Shown here in pieces: positions 17,888 to 28,522 of a DNA stretch of 64,000 nt. Position 1 is the first letter of the stretch, and each line of letters starts with the position of its first letter. The translations under genes were made by a program, and so were the position numbers. Under the pieces are notes generated by a model that worked only from the letters and a program-made list of their open reading frames with translations, was not told the DNA's origin and did not search any database. Source of the DNA: Hyphomicrobiales bacterium (lineage in GTDB: Bacteria; Pseudomonadota; Alphaproteobacteria; Rhizobiales; Beijerinckiaceae); NCBI GenBank assembly GCA_019075905.1, contig JAGXAM010000014.1, positions 1 to 64,000 of the forward strand, read 5' to 3'.

Positions 17888-18567
17888 GGTTTGGGCTCCC
17901 CGCCGGCGGGCGCATTCGTCGGCCCCGGCTGCATGATTGAAACGACATTACCCACAAAGGTCACAACATTGCCATTGTCGGAAACATGAAGACTGTCGCC
18001 GCGAATGCTGCCGGTGGTAGTGACGAGATGCGCCGGATGGGCCGAATCAACCGCGCTGGTCTTCAAATCCACCACGGCATCGCGCATGCGCAATTTATAG
18101 CCGGCATCATCATCGAGACTTATCCCGCCCGACAGATGCATGAGGTTGGTCTTGGCGTCATAATGGCCTTTGGGCGCCAGCAGCAGGGCGCTGGATTTAT
18201 CCGCCATGGCAAATTTGGCGCTGATGGTCGCAAGGTCGATCAAATTCGGATTCTTGACATCCTGCACGCCGCTCAAGGCCGACACGGCATAGGCGCGCCC
18301 GTCATTGCGATAGCCGGTCATGCGCGGGCGCTTGATGATCACCTTGCTGCCATCCAGCCCCAGCGCCTTGACCGCGACGGTCGCGGGCACCTTGGGAAGC
18401 GGATTATAGACCGACACGACCACCAGCCCGGCCGCTCCCAACCCCACGCCCAGCAACAGCAGGCGCCGCGCCAAATGCACGCGGGCGCTGTGGCGCTTCG
18501 CGTCGGCAAAGGCCTGCGCCCGGGGATGAGGCTGGGAAGGGGCCTCGCTCATGGCCTCAAACCTCAC
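17884..18567 (-). CDS. lptC: LPS export protein LptC
   Basis: Bitopic inner-membrane protein with one span (ARRLLLLGVGLGAAGLVVVSVY, near residues 33-54) and a periplasmic LptC-type jellyroll (GLDGSKVIIKRPRMTGYRNDGRAYAV and later GHYDAKTNLMHLSGGISLDDD). It receives LPS from the LptBFG extractor and passes it to LptA. The GTG start at 18567 overlaps the rnd stop (GTGA); an ATG five codons downstream (18552) is an alternative. Length 227 matches alphaproteobacterial LptC. Confidence 0.88.
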   Translation of the reverse strand: MRFEAMSEAPSQPHPRAQAFADAKRHSARVHLARRLLLLGVGLGAAGLVVVSVYNPLPKVPATVAVKALGLDGSKVIIKRPRMTGYRNDGRAYAVSALSGVQDVKNPNLIDLATISAKFAMADKSSALLLAPKGHYDAKTNLMHLSGGISLDDDAGYKLRMRDAVVDLKTSAVDSAHPAHLVTTTGSIRGDSLHVSDNGNVVTFVGNVVSIMQPGPTNAPAGGEPKP

Positions 18568-19178
18568 GCATGCGAGAAAATATCATGCTCGGCCCAGCCC
18601 ATGAGATCGAGCCTTGCACGGGCCGGCAAAAACTCAAAGCAGGCTTTGGCGACGCTGGCGCGGCCTTCGCGCGCCAGCATGACATCGAGTTTCTGGCGCA
18701 GGGCATGCAGATGCAGGACATCGGAGGCGGCGTAATTCATTTGCGCCTCGGTCAGCAGCGGTGCGCCCCAGTCGGAGGATTGTTGCTGCTTCGACAGTTC
18801 AATCGCCAGCATTTCGCGCACCAGATCCTTCAGGCCATGGCGGTCGGTGTAGGTGCGGGCCAGTTTCGACGCGATTTTGGTGCAATAGACCGGCGCGGCA
18901 TAAACGCCAAAGGCATGGGCCAGGGCGGCAATATCGAATCTGGCGAAATGGAACAGCTTGGTGACGCTGCTGTCGGCCAGCAACCGGGTCAGGTTGGGCG
19001 CTGCAGTCTGGCCGGGCGCGATCTGCACGACATCGACCGTGCCATCGCCCCAGGACAATTGCACCACGCAAAGCCGGTCGCGAAAGGGCTGCAGCCCCAT
19101 GGTTTCGGTATCAATCGCCAGGGCGTCGCTTCTGGGGGTCGAGTCGGGCAAATCGCCCTTGTGCAAACTTATGGTCAT
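18564..19178 (-). CDS. rnd: Ribonuclease D
   Basis: DEDDy-type 3'-5' exoribonuclease for tRNA and structured RNA maturation. Exo I DTETMGL, Exo II in FHFARFDIAAL and Exo III YAASDVLHLHAL are visible. At 204 residues it lacks the HRDC domains of E. coli RNase D, as do other short alphaproteobacterial forms. The ATG at 19178 (MTISLHKGDLP) is chosen on family resemblance; another in-frame ATG lies nine codons upstream. First gene of rnd-lptC-lptA. Confidence 0.9.
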   Translation of the reverse strand: MTISLHKGDLPDSTPRSDALAIDTETMGLQPFRDRLCVVQLSWGDGTVDVVQIAPGQTAAPNLTRLLADSSVTKLFHFARFDIAALAHAFGVYAAPVYCTKIASKLARTYTDRHGLKDLVREMLAIELSKQQQSSDWGAPLLTEAQMNYAASDVLHLHALRQKLDVMLAREGRASVAKACFEFLPARARLDLMGWAEHDIFSHA

Positions 19179-19552
19179 GGTGTCGCGGGGTCTCTCGATC
19201 ATCAACTTTCAACACCTGATACCATGGATTTTGCAACATGCACCAGAAACCGGATATCGCGGCCCTTTGCAGGTTGCCGCAGGCAGGCGCGCCCGGCCTT
19301 GCCCGAACAGCCAGCCAAGAAAAGATTGACGCCAAAGCTGCATTTTGCGACAAGTCAGCGGACAGCTCTGGCGCAGGAAACGCCATCAATGCGCTTGCCA
19401 TGGCTTGACGCCAGCGACAGGCGTGCTGCGCCTTGCGCGGCAAGTAACATAAGAATGGGATTGGATTACAACCAGAATTGATGACTGGCTCCTTGTAACC
19501 ATCCGAAAACGCTGCAAGGCGGGCGGAGCCCCACGTGAACAGGCTGGAGTGA
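19179..19552. other. Divergent intergenic region between rnd and the M23 peptidase gene
   Basis: About 370 bases with no supported gene. It must hold promoters for both flanking genes, but I see no -35/-10 pair with good spacing and no terminator or strong repeat. Confidence 0.5.
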
Positions 19553-21583
19553 ATGCTGGATCGAAGCCGTTTGGATATGACAGGCGCTTCCGGTGCCGGG
19601 GTCGCGGACGGGGCGCGGCATCCCGGGCGCGGTGCCGCAAAACAGGTGGTGGCCTTTCGTCCGGCTGTTGATCTCGGGATTCTCGATCCGATCGAGATCG
19701 ACGGGCAAAGGCATTCGACCGGCGATCACCACCTCGTATCATTGCGCTGGCTGCTGGGCACGGTGCTGACCGGCCTTACCGGTGCGCTGCTGGTCGGCCT
19801 GTCGATTTTTGCCGAGCTTGGCCATCGCAACATGCTGCTCAAGGGGCCGGAAGTGGCCTTGACGGCGCGCCCGGCAAGCCATGGCACCGAGCTCAACCCA
19901 CGCCGGCGCGATCGGCTGTCGCAGCCCGTTGATATTACTGCCGCCAAGCAGACCTATGCCGTATCCGTGGCGATCAAGATCGGCACGCAGGAAATGATGG
20001 GCAAAGAGTTTTTCACCCATGTCGCCACCCCCCTGACGCTGGCGGGCCTCGGCTATTCCGACGAAGTGCCGAAATTCAACCCGCTCGACATGATATCCGG
20101 CAGCCATCTCGACCTGCCGGGCGCCACGGCCATGCCGCTCTCCAGCGATACCGGCGTTACCTTCCAGACGACCGATATCGAGGCCGCCAATGTCCCCGGC
20201 GCGCTTGAGGGACGGCTGCATGAATCGGAAGTCGAGGCGCAGATCGTTGCCCATGGCAAGGCCGAATCGTCCCTGAGCGGCAGCAGCAATGAGCCGCTGG
20301 CACCACAAAAATTGCTGATGCAAACCAGTGAGGCCGCCTCTGCGGCCCTGCAGGGCGGCGCCCAGCGCAAGCTCAATGCCTCGGACTTCAATTCGATCCG
20401 GGTGCGCATGGTCGATGCCAATGTGACGACGCTGATGAAATCGCGCAGCCCGGGACGCTTGAAGCCGGATCTGGCGTTGGTGGTCGCGGGACACAACCAA
20501 TCCATCGCCGACCTGCTTGAAAAGGCCGGGGTTGATAAAGCGAGCGCGCGCAACGTTGCCAGGGTTCTGGCACGGCAGCCGCGCGGGCTCTATCACGAGG
20601 GCGAGCAGGTCAAGCTGCAGTTTGCCGGTGCGGCACGCGAGCTGGTGCGGGTGGCGCTTTTTGACGGCGACAAGCCGCTGACGACCTTTGCGCTTGGTGA
20701 TAATGGCCGCTTTGCCCTGCAAGCCTCAGCGGCTGCCAGCCAAAGCACCGCGCAACAAACAAGCGCCGATGACCGCATCACCTTGTATGATTCGCTTTAC
20801 CAAACGGCCCTGCACCAGCATTTGCCCAAGCCCATCATTCACGAACTCGTGCAGATTTTCGCCAATGACGTCGATCTTCTGGCCGCCGTGCGCCCGGGTG
20901 ATGCGCTGCAAGTGTTTTATACAGATTCCGTGCTGAAGAAAAACCTGCACACGCTGCTCTATGCCTCCCTGCGCACCGAAGATGGCATGCATCGCTATTA
21001 CCGGTATCGCAGCGAGGGCTCGCGTTATGTCGACTATTATGACGCCGACGGGCATTCATCGCGTAAATTCCTGATCCGCAAGCCGATTTCCGGCGGGCGC
21101 ATGAGCTCGCCCTTCGGCTGGCGGTTTCACCCGATCCTGCATATCAACCGCCTGCACACGGGCGTGGACTGGGCAGCCCCGATCGGCACGCCGATTGTTG
21201 CGGCTGGCAATGGCACCATCATCAAGGCTGGCTGGTCGACCGGCTATGGCCGGCGCGTAGAAATCCAGCATGCCTATGGCTATGTCACCACCTATAACCA
21301 CATGTCGGCTTTTGGCCGCGGCATTACCACCGGTGCGCATGTGCGCCAGGGGCAGATCGTCGGTTATGTCGGCATGTCGGGCCTCGCCACCGGCCCGCAT
21401 CTGCATTACGAGGTCAAGATCAACGGCCAGTATCAGGACCCGCTCAAGGTCAAGCTCGCCCATAGCAAGGACCTCGACAGCAATGACAAGCGCAGGTTCG
21501 AGGCCGAGCGGCGACGCATCGACAGCTATATGGCCCAAGCCCCGAATGCGCTGGCGCTGATGGCGGAAAACAAGCCACACTGA
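19553..21583 (+). CDS. M23 family (LytM) peptidoglycan endopeptidase
   Basis: Large membrane-anchored peptidase of 676 residues. One transmembrane span near residues 66-88 (LRWLLGTVLTGLTGALLVGLSI) leaves most of the protein in the periplasm. Residues about 330-480 resemble the LysM/OapA-type regulatory region. The catalytic M23 domain near 500-640 has the zinc ligands HTGVD and HLHYE with FGWRFHPI and YNHMSAF. It is expected to cut cross-links between peptidoglycan peptides, either as an enzyme or as an amidase activator; the intact zinc motif favours an enzyme. Monocistronic. Confidence 0.9.
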   Translation: MLDRSRLDMTGASGAGVADGARHPGRGAAKQVVAFRPAVDLGILDPIEIDGQRHSTGDHHLVSLRWLLGTVLTGLTGALLVGLSIFAELGHRNMLLKGPEVALTARPASHGTELNPRRRDRLSQPVDITAAKQTYAVSVAIKIGTQEMMGKEFFTHVATPLTLAGLGYSDEVPKFNPLDMISGSHLDLPGATAMPLSSDTGVTFQTTDIEAANVPGALEGRLHESEVEAQIVAHGKAESSLSGSSNEPLAPQKLLMQTSEAASAALQGGAQRKLNASDFNSIRVRMVDANVTTLMKSRSPGRLKPDLALVVAGHNQSIADLLEKAGVDKASARNVARVLARQPRGLYHEGEQVKLQFAGAARELVRVALFDGDKPLTTFALGDNGRFALQASAAASQSTAQQTSADDRITLYDSLYQTALHQHLPKPIIHELVQIFANDVDLLAAVRPGDALQVFYTDSVLKKNLHTLLYASLRTEDGMHRYYRYRSEGSRYVDYYDADGHSSRKFLIRKPISGGRMSSPFGWRFHPILHINRLHTGVDWAAPIGTPIVAAGNGTIIKAGWSTGYGRRVEIQHAYGYVTTYNHMSAFGRGITTGAHVRQGQIVGYVGMSGLATGPHLHYEVKINGQYQDPLKVKLAHSKDLDSNDKRRFEAERRRIDSYMAQAPNALALMAENKPH

Positions 21584-21608
21584 AGCAAGCTGCAATGGGC
21601 GCGGCGGG

Positions 21609-22007
21609 CTAGGCTCCTGTGAGCCTGGCGCGCAGGGCCTGCGGCAGGCGCGTGGCCCGGCCCTGTTTCACACAAGCCACCAGCACTTCGGCTGTCACCA
21701 GAATGACATCGCCGCGCCGGATCGTCTGTTGCAGCCGCAAAGAGGCCCCGGCAAGCTCAAGAATGGTGGTGATGACGGCAAGCTCGTCATCCATTTCGGC
21801 GAGGCGCTGAAAATCAATCGCCATCTTGCGCACGACAAAGCCGAGCCCGGTCTCGCCCAGCAGACGCTTCTGGTCGATGCCGCAGGCCCGCAACATTTCG
21901 GTGCGCGCCCGCTCCAGAAACCTCAGGTAGCTGGCGTGATACACGGCGCCGGAAAAATCGGTATCCTCGTAATAGACCCGCAGGGGCCAGTTATGGCCTT
22001 CATTCAT
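21609..22007 (-). CDS. ybgC: YbgC-type acyl-CoA thioesterase
   Basis: Hot-dog thioesterase of 132 residues. The active-site stretch YYEDTDFSGAVYHASYLRFLE (nucleophile Asp17) is the YbgC/4-hydroxybenzoyl-CoA thioesterase signature. It hydrolyses short acyl-CoA or acyl-carrier substrates. ybgC usually starts the tol-pal cluster; here it lies away from tol genes, next to an FAD oxidoreductase. An overlapping longer frame up to 22649 is not real; the ATG at 22007 begins the family domain. Confidence 0.88.
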   Translation of the reverse strand: MNEGHNWPLRVYYEDTDFSGAVYHASYLRFLERARTEMLRACGIDQKRLLGETGLGFVVRKMAIDFQRLAEMDDELAVITTILELAGASLRLQQTIRRGDVILVTAEVLVACVKQGRATRLPQALRARLTGA

Positions 22008-22122
22008 CTTGCTCTCGCGATCGACAGGCAAATCCGTAACATCGTCAGATCTTATCATCACTCTGGCGCCAAGCCTCAAGGCAGCGGATGCCTGCCGGCC
22101 CGGGCCGCCGCATCGAGGAATG

Positions 22123-23418
22123 TCAAAGTATCGCGCCCTGCCGCACCAGCTCGGCCCGGATGGCGGCGACGCCCACGGCACCAAGGGCCGCAGCCACACC
22201 GGCAGCGTGGCCTGTGGCGAAGGCGGTGCCCATGACCCGCGCCGAAGCATAGGCTGCCGCATCGGCACCCAGAGTGCGCCCGCCCAACCAGAGGTTGTCG
22301 AAATCGGCTGCTTGCAGCGCCCCTGGCGGCACACCAAAAGCGCCGGCGCCGCCGATCGGGCGGTATTCCACGCGGCCGGGCCCTGAATGAATTTCCATGG
22401 GCCAGCAGCCGAGCGCCACCGCATCGTCGCGCATCCGTCCTTCGATGAGGGCGATCTCGCGCAAGGGTTCGCGCGTGGCGGCGTGGCGGGTTTCGCGAAT
22501 GCCGATATTGGGGCCGGTGGCGGCGACATAGGCGGTCTCGAACCCCGGTTCCCGGCGCAAAGCGGCAATGGCATGCCACGCGAGCGCGCGTCCGTCGCGT
22601 TCGGCGACCGCAAGATCATCCCCGTCCAGCCCGTTGGTCTCAACTTCAATGCCCAGCCACCAAAGATCAGCTACCCCGGGCAGCGTCGTCATGATGCCGC
22701 CGTCGGTCCGCAATTCGGCGCGCCCGATCCGGGGCTCGATCCGTGCGAAGGCACGGGCGCGGGCAGCCTTGTCGCGCGCTGCGCCCGGCGGCAAGCCACC
22801 GATCCGCACCGGATAGGAAGCTGGCTGCCCTGCGTGCCGTCCGGCATGCAGCGGGCACGGCGAGGTTCCGGTGAGAAACGCCAGCGCCGCATCGCCGGAG
22901 GCATCAACAAAGGCGCTGGCACGCACTTCGCGCACGCCGCGCGGATCCTGCACGCGGATCGCCACAATCCTGCCGCCGGAAACGTCAGCGGCGACGAGGG
23001 AGCTGTGCAGCGCCATATCGAGGCCTCTTGCCGAAGCTGTCCGATCGAGCGCGACCTTGGTCGCCTCCTGGTCGAGACGGATGTTCCAGTTGCCGGTTGA
23101 GGAATAATAGGGCGCGGTCTCGACGCCCATGGCGTGCAGATGTGCCAGCGCCTGCGCGCCAACGCCACCGACCAGCGGCGCGGGTGTGACCGCCGGGCGC
23201 TGCGCATAAAATCCGCACCAGGCGAGCACGAGCGAATGGGTGGCCGCGCCGCCGAGAAAGCCGTAGCTCTCGATCAACAGTGTCCGCGCGCCGGCCTGCG
23301 CCGCGCCGACCGCTGCCGCCACGCCCGCGCTGCCGCCGCCGACGACGATGACGTCATAGGTGCCCGAACGCCCCGTCATTGACGCGGCACTTGTGGTAAC
23401 AATGGCTTCACTGGCCAA
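22123..23418 (-). CDS. FAD-dependent oxidoreductase (FAD_oxidored family)
   Basis: Flavoprotein of 431 residues. The Rossmann motif YDVIVVGGGSAGVAAAVGAAQAG starts near residue 21 and is followed by RTLLIESYGFLGGAAT, diagnostic of the pfam12831 family; a C-terminal FAD segment NLWLGGRTLGADAAAYASARVMGTAFATGHAAGVAAA closes it. Substrate unknown. The start may be the ATG at 23418 or 23379. It lies between lepA and ybgC on the same strand but with gaps of 57 and 115 bases, so cotranscription is possible, not certain. Confidence 0.85.
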   Translation of the reverse strand: MASEAIVTTSAASMTGRSGTYDVIVVGGGSAGVAAAVGAAQAGARTLLIESYGFLGGAATHSLVLAWCGFYAQRPAVTPAPLVGGVGAQALAHLHAMGVETAPYYSSTGNWNIRLDQEATKVALDRTASARGLDMALHSSLVAADVSGGRIVAIRVQDPRGVREVRASAFVDASGDAALAFLTGTSPCPLHAGRHAGQPASYPVRIGGLPPGAARDKAARARAFARIEPRIGRAELRTDGGIMTTLPGVADLWWLGIEVETNGLDGDDLAVAERDGRALAWHAIAALRREPGFETAYVAATGPNIGIRETRHAATREPLREIALIEGRMRDDAVALGCWPMEIHSGPGRVEYRPIGGAGAFGVPPGALQAADFDNLWLGGRTLGADAAAYASARVMGTAFATGHAAGVAAALGAVGVAAIRAELVRQGAIL

Positions 23419-23475
23419 TTCAGGTCGTCTCCTTCGGGCCCTGCGGCAACGGTGCCGCCACCAGGCCCTTGCGCC

Positions 23476-25281
23476 TCAGGCATCCATCTTCAGCGCGGCA
23501 ATGAAGGCTTCCTGCGGAATTTCGACCTTGCCGAACTGGCGCATCTTCTTCTTGCCGGCGCGCTGCTTGTCGAGCAACTTGCGCTTGCGGGTGGCATCGC
23601 CGCCATAGCATTTGGCGGTGACATCCTTGCGCAGGGCGCGGATGGTCTCGCGGGCGATGATCTTGCCGCCAATCGCCGCCTGCACCGGGATCTGGAACAT
23701 GTGCTGCGGGATCAACTCGCGCAGCTTTTCCACCATGGCCCGGCCGCGGGTATCGGCCCGGTCGCGATGCACCAGCATCGAGAGGGCATCGACCGGCTCG
23801 GCATTGACCAGAATCGACATTTTCACGAGGTCGCCGGCGCGGTAATCGACGAGCACATAATCGAAGGAGGCATAGCCGCGCGAGATGGACTTCAACCGAT
23901 CGTAAAAATCGAACACCACCTCGTTGAGCGGCAGGTCATAGACCAGCATGGCGCGCGCGCCGACATAATTCAGATCGACCTGAATGCCGCGGCGGTCCTG
24001 GCAGAGCTTGAGGATCGCGCCGAGATGCTCATCGGGGGTCAGAATGGTCGCCTTGATCCACGGCTCGCGGATCTCCTCGATCTTCATGACATCCGGCATG
24101 TCGGCGGGATTGTGCATCTCAATCATGGTGCCGTCGCGCATCTGGATCTGGTAGATCACGGAGGGCGCAGTGGCGATGAGATCGAGATTGAATTCGCGGC
24201 TCAGGCGTTCCTGGATGATTTCGAGATGCAGTAGCCCGAGGAAGCCGCAGCGAAAGCCAAAGCCCAGCGCCGCCGAGCTTTCCATCTCATAGGAGAAGCT
24301 GGCGTCATTGAGCCGCAGCCGGCCGATGGCCGCGCGCAATTCCTCAAAATCGGCGGCATCAACCGGAAATAGGCCGCAGAACACCACCGGCTGCGCCGGC
24401 TTGAAGCCCGGCAGAGGTTCGAGGCAGCCCTTGCGTTCATCGGTGATGGTATCGCCGACGCGGGTATCGGCGACCTGCTTGATCTGCGCGGTGATAAAGC
24501 CGATCTCGCCGGGCCCGAGTTCCTCGACATCGAGCATTTTCGGCCGGAAAACGCCGATTTTCTCAACCTCGTAATGGGCGTCGGCCCGCATCATCCTGAT
24601 TTTCTGATGCTTGCGCAGCGTGCCGTCGATGATGCGCACCAGCACGACGACGCCGAGATAGGCATCATACCAGCTATCGACCAGCAGGGCTTTCAGCGGC
24701 GCGTCACGGTCACCCCTGGGGGCCGGCAGACGGGTGACAATGGCCTCCAGCACGCCTTCGATGTTGAGGCCGGTCTTGGCGGAGATCGCCACGGCGTCGG
24801 AGGCATCGAGACCGATGACATCCTCAATCTGCTGCTTGATGCGCTCGGGCTCGGCGGCCGGCAAATCGACCTTGTTGAGCACCGGCACGATTTCGTGTCC
24901 GGCATCGAGCGCGTGATAGACATTGGCCAGCGTCTGCGCCTCGACACCCTGACTGGCATCGACCACCAGAAGCGAGCCTTCACAGGCGGCCAGCGAGCGC
25001 GAGACCTCATAGGCAAAGTCGACGTGGCCGGGCGTGTCCATCAGGTTGAGAATATAATCCTTGCCGTCATGGGCGCGGTAATTCAGGCGCACGGTCTGCG
25101 CCTTGATGGTGATGCCGCGCTCGCGCTCGATATCCATGCTGTCGAGCACCTGCTCGACCATGTCACGCGCCGCGACAGTGCCGGTGGTCTGGATCAACCG
25201 GTCAGCGAGCGTCGATTTGCCATGGTCGATGTGCGCGACAATCGAGAAGTTGCGGATGTTGTCGATGGTTTCTGTGCTCAT
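23476..25281 (-). CDS. lepA: Elongation factor 4 (LepA)
   Basis: Ribosome-associated GTPase thought to aid initiation or back-translocation. G1 is [10 protein letters not shown]3 DTPGHVDF, G4 NKVDLP; domains II, III, V and the LepA-specific C-terminal domain ([24 protein letters not shown]) are complete. The ATG at 25281 ([21 protein letters not shown]) yields 601 residues, the standard length. An in-frame start 20 codons upstream has no family support. Confidence 0.97.
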   Translation of the reverse strand: MSTETIDNIRNFSIVAHIDHGKSTLADRLIQTTGTVAARDMVEQVLDSMDIERERGITIKAQTVRLNYRAHDGKDYILNLMDTPGHVDFAYEVSRSLAACEGSLLVVDASQGVEAQTLANVYHALDAGHEIVPVLNKVDLPAAEPERIKQQIEDVIGLDASDAVAISAKTGLNIEGVLEAIVTRLPAPRGDRDAPLKALLVDSWYDAYLGVVVLVRIIDGTLRKHQKIRMMRADAHYEVEKIGVFRPKMLDVEELGPGEIGFITAQIKQVADTRVGDTITDERKGCLEPLPGFKPAQPVVFCGLFPVDAADFEELRAAIGRLRLNDASFSYEMESSAALGFGFRCGFLGLLHLEIIQERLSREFNLDLIATAPSVIYQIQMRDGTMIEMHNPADMPDVMKIEEIREPWIKATILTPDEHLGAILKLCQDRRGIQVDLNYVGARAMLVYDLPLNEVVFDFYDRLKSISRGYASFDYVLVDYRAGDLVKMSILVNAEPVDALSMLVHRDRADTRGRAMVEKLRELIPQHMFQIPVQAAIGGKIIARETIRALRKDVTAKCYGGDATRKRKLLDKQRAGKKKMRQFGKVEIPQEAFIAALKMDA

Positions 25282-25369
25282 ATCCGCCAGATAGCAGGAC
25301 TGCGCGCCTTCGCCTAGAGGCGCGCGACAGGGCACCAACAAGCTTGCTCTCGCCCGGCTCCGGGCTTAA

Positions 25370-26605
<1,236 letters not shown>

Positions 26606-26614
26606 GATCGACCC

Positions 26615-27328
26615 TCAGTCGATGCTGACCGGGCCGCTATAGACAATCGGGCCGGTCGGCTGGCCGTTCGGGCCGCCGCCCGGCGGCTCGACCGTGACTG
26701 CGAATATCGCGCCCCTGATCTCGTCGTCGGTGGCGGAGGCCGGCAGGGCCTGCACATGCCGGGTCTGGTCGATGAAGCCCATGGCCAGCGGCTTCTGGCC
26801 CTTGGCAATATACCACAATTCAAGGCTGCGCCCGGCGGGCGGGCGGATGCTGGCGGCCGCTACAACCACCTGTCTCGCCCCGGCCTCGACCCGCACCACC
26901 AGCGGCGCTTGGGCGCCCTTGGGGCTGAGCACGGCGAGCATGTTCGGAGCCGGTGCCGGCACGGATACATGCCTCACAAGCAATGCCACGCCGAGGGAAG
27001 CAGCCAGCGCCGAACTCACAAGGCCGATCCGTCGCCACCCGGCAAGCAGGCGGCGAAGCCGGACGACATCATCCGTGGATGCCAGCCTGAGGGGCGGCGC
27101 CGGGCTTGGCAAGTGCTGCTCGATACGCACGAACATGCCTTCGGGCGGCGAGACTTCCGGCACGCCCTGCGCCAGCGGCGCCAAAATATTGGCCCAGTCA
27201 CGGGCGGCATCGGCGAGCTTGCTGTCACGCGCCATCGCCGCCTCGAACGCGGCTCGCTCAGCGGCATCAAGCGTGCCCAACGCATATTCGGCGGCTTTCA
27301 TCGCCTCATTGTCGTCAAGGCCACTCAT
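26615..27328 (-). CDS. RskA-type anti-sigma factor
   Basis: Membrane-anchored anti-sigma factor of 237 residues. The N-terminal cytoplasmic domain has EYALGTLDAAERAAFEAAM, typical of zinc-free anti-sigma domains (no HxxxCxxC). One membrane span lies near residues 98-116 (GLVSSALAASLGVALLV), followed by a periplasmic anti-sigma-K domain (VVAAASIRPPAGRSLELWYI). It is expected to hold the neighbouring ECF sigma factor until proteolysis. The ATG at 27328 overlaps the sigma stop (ATGA), indicating translational coupling. Confidence 0.88.
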   Translation of the reverse strand: MSGLDDNEAMKAAEYALGTLDAAERAAFEAAMARDSKLADAARDWANILAPLAQGVPEVSPPEGMFVRIEQHLPSPAPPLRLASTDDVVRLRRLLAGWRRIGLVSSALAASLGVALLVRHVSVPAPAPNMLAVLSPKGAQAPLVVRVEAGARQVVVAAASIRPPAGRSLELWYIAKGQKPLAMGFIDQTRHVQALPASATDDEIRGAIFAVTVEPPGGGPNGQPTGPIVYSGPVSID

Positions 27329-27867
27329 GATTTGCCCTCCAGACATTGGCGCAAGGTCGCCAACGCGCGGTGCAGCCAGGTCTTGATGGTGTTGACGGGT
27401 TGGCCATAATGCAGCGCCAGTTCCTCGCGCGAGGCGCCCTCGTAATAGGCTGCCAGCAGGCAGGCGCGCTTGTCAGCTTCAATCAGCTGCAGGCAATGGC
27501 GCAGGCCATCGCGGTCAGACAGGCTGGCTTCGGCATCGTGCGGGTCGGCGACCTGGGCTAGTTCATCTTCGTCATCAGGCCGCGTTGTCGCCGCATGGTT
27601 CTGGCGGATGTGATCAATGGCGCGGTTGCGGGCGATGGTCACCATCCAGGCCTGCGCCGAGCCACGGCTTACATCAAACTGCGGGGCGCTGCGCCAGATG
27701 CGCAGAAATACATCCTGCAAGACATCCTCCGCCGCAGCACGGTTGCGCACCAGCCGCAGGATCACGGCAAAGAGCCGGGGGGAAGCTGCATCATACAGGG
27801 CGCGAAAGGCAATACGGTCACCGCGCGCCACGGCCCTGACATGATCTTCCGCTTGCAGTGGCTTCAC
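27325..27867 (-). CDS. ECF RNA polymerase sigma factor (SigK-like)
   Basis: About 180 residues with region 2 (RNRAAAEDVLQDVFLRIWRSAPQFD and WMVTIARNRAIDHIRQ) and region 4 (KRACLLAAYYEGASREELALHYGQPVNTIKTWLHRAL). It directs polymerase to its own regulon when the coupled RskA-type protein releases it. A GTG at 27867 is my preferred start; the frame stays open far upstream into the fasciclin gene, so this is uncertain. The order fasciclin-sigma-anti-sigma recalls mycobacterial sigK-rskA, whose targets include fasciclin proteins MPT70 and MPT83. Confidence 0.85.
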   Translation of the reverse strand: MKPLQAEDHVRAVARGDRIAFRALYDAASPRLFAVILRLVRNRAAAEDVLQDVFLRIWRSAPQFDVSRGSAQAWMVTIARNRAIDHIRQNHAATTRPDDEDELAQVADPHDAEASLSDRDGLRHCLQLIEADKRACLLAAYYEGASREELALHYGQPVNTIKTWLHRALATLRQCLEGKS

Positions 27868-27930
27868 CCCGACATTCCGATGCGCTCCGTTGGCACATCT
27901 TAAACCGCTGCCAGCGCCGCGCAAGCCCGC

Positions 27931-27956
27931 CCCCGGGAATCTTGCGATCCCCGGGG
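27931..27956 (-). other. GNRA-capped stem-loop between fasciclin and sigma genes
   Basis: On the minus strand, CCCCGGG and CCCGGGG pair perfectly; the stem continues with GATC/GATT (one G-U pair) and closes with the tetraloop GCAA. It is 11 base pairs, starts 12 bases after the fasciclin stop and has no T-run. A likely mRNA processing or protection element giving more fasciclin than sigma factor. Confidence 0.75.
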
Positions 27957-27967
27957 TGCGTGCGATC

Positions 27968-28522
27968 TCACGGAATGAGAACAGCGTTGATGACATGGAT
28001 GACGCCATTCGACTGCATGACATTGTCGATGGTGATGCGGGCATGGTCACCCTTGGCATCGGTGACCATCAGGCCGCGGCCTGCCCTGGTGAAGGTCAGA
28101 TCCTCGCCCTGCACCGTCTTCAGCACAGCCTTGCCGTGACCCATGGCGATATCATGACGGAGCACACCAGCAGTCAGTCGGCCTGGCAGGACATGATAGG
28201 TGAGGATGGCGGTCAGCTTGGCCTTGTTTTCGGGCTTGAGCAGCGTCGGCACCGTGCCTGCCGGCAACTTGGCGAAGGCCTCATTGGTCGGCGCCAGCAC
28301 GGTGAAGGGCCCCTTGCCCTCAAGGGTGGTGACGAGGCCGGCAGCCTTGACCGCCGCGACCAGCGTGGTGTGATCCTTCGAATGGACGGCATTCTGGATA
28401 ATGTTGCGCGAAGGATACATGGCGGCACCGCCGACCATTTTGGCGGCAAGGGCGCTGCCGGCGACAGCAGTGAAGGCGAGGGTGAGAGCGATCTTGCTGA
28501 CTTTGCGGATTTGAGCGGACAT
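27968..28522 (-). CDS. Secreted fasciclin (FAS1) domain protein
   Basis: Exported single-domain fasciclin protein of 184 residues, with a signal peptide ending at SALAA. The FAS1 conserved boxes are present: H1 GPFTVLAPTNEAFAKL, the YH motif TYHVLPGRL, and H2 ITIDNVMQSNGVIHVINAVLIP. Such proteins mediate adhesion or surface interactions. It is probably the first gene of an operon with the sigma and anti-sigma genes, with a GNRA hairpin between. A candidate ECF promoter lies 55 bases upstream. Confidence 0.93.
   Translation of the reverse strand: MSAQIRKVSKIALTLAFTAVAGSALAAKMVGGAAMYPSRNIIQNAVHSKDHTTLVAAVKAAGLVTTLEGKGPFTVLAPTNEAFAKLPAGTVPTLLKPENKAKLTAILTYHVLPGRLTAGVLRHDIAMGHGKAVLKTVQGEDLTFTRAGRGLMVTDAKGDHARITIDNVMQSNGVIHVINAVLIP

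Noticed and set aside
22008-22649. Upstream extension of the ybgC frame
   Set aside because: Overlaps the FAD oxidoreductase out of frame, and the YbgC domain starts at the ATG at 22007.
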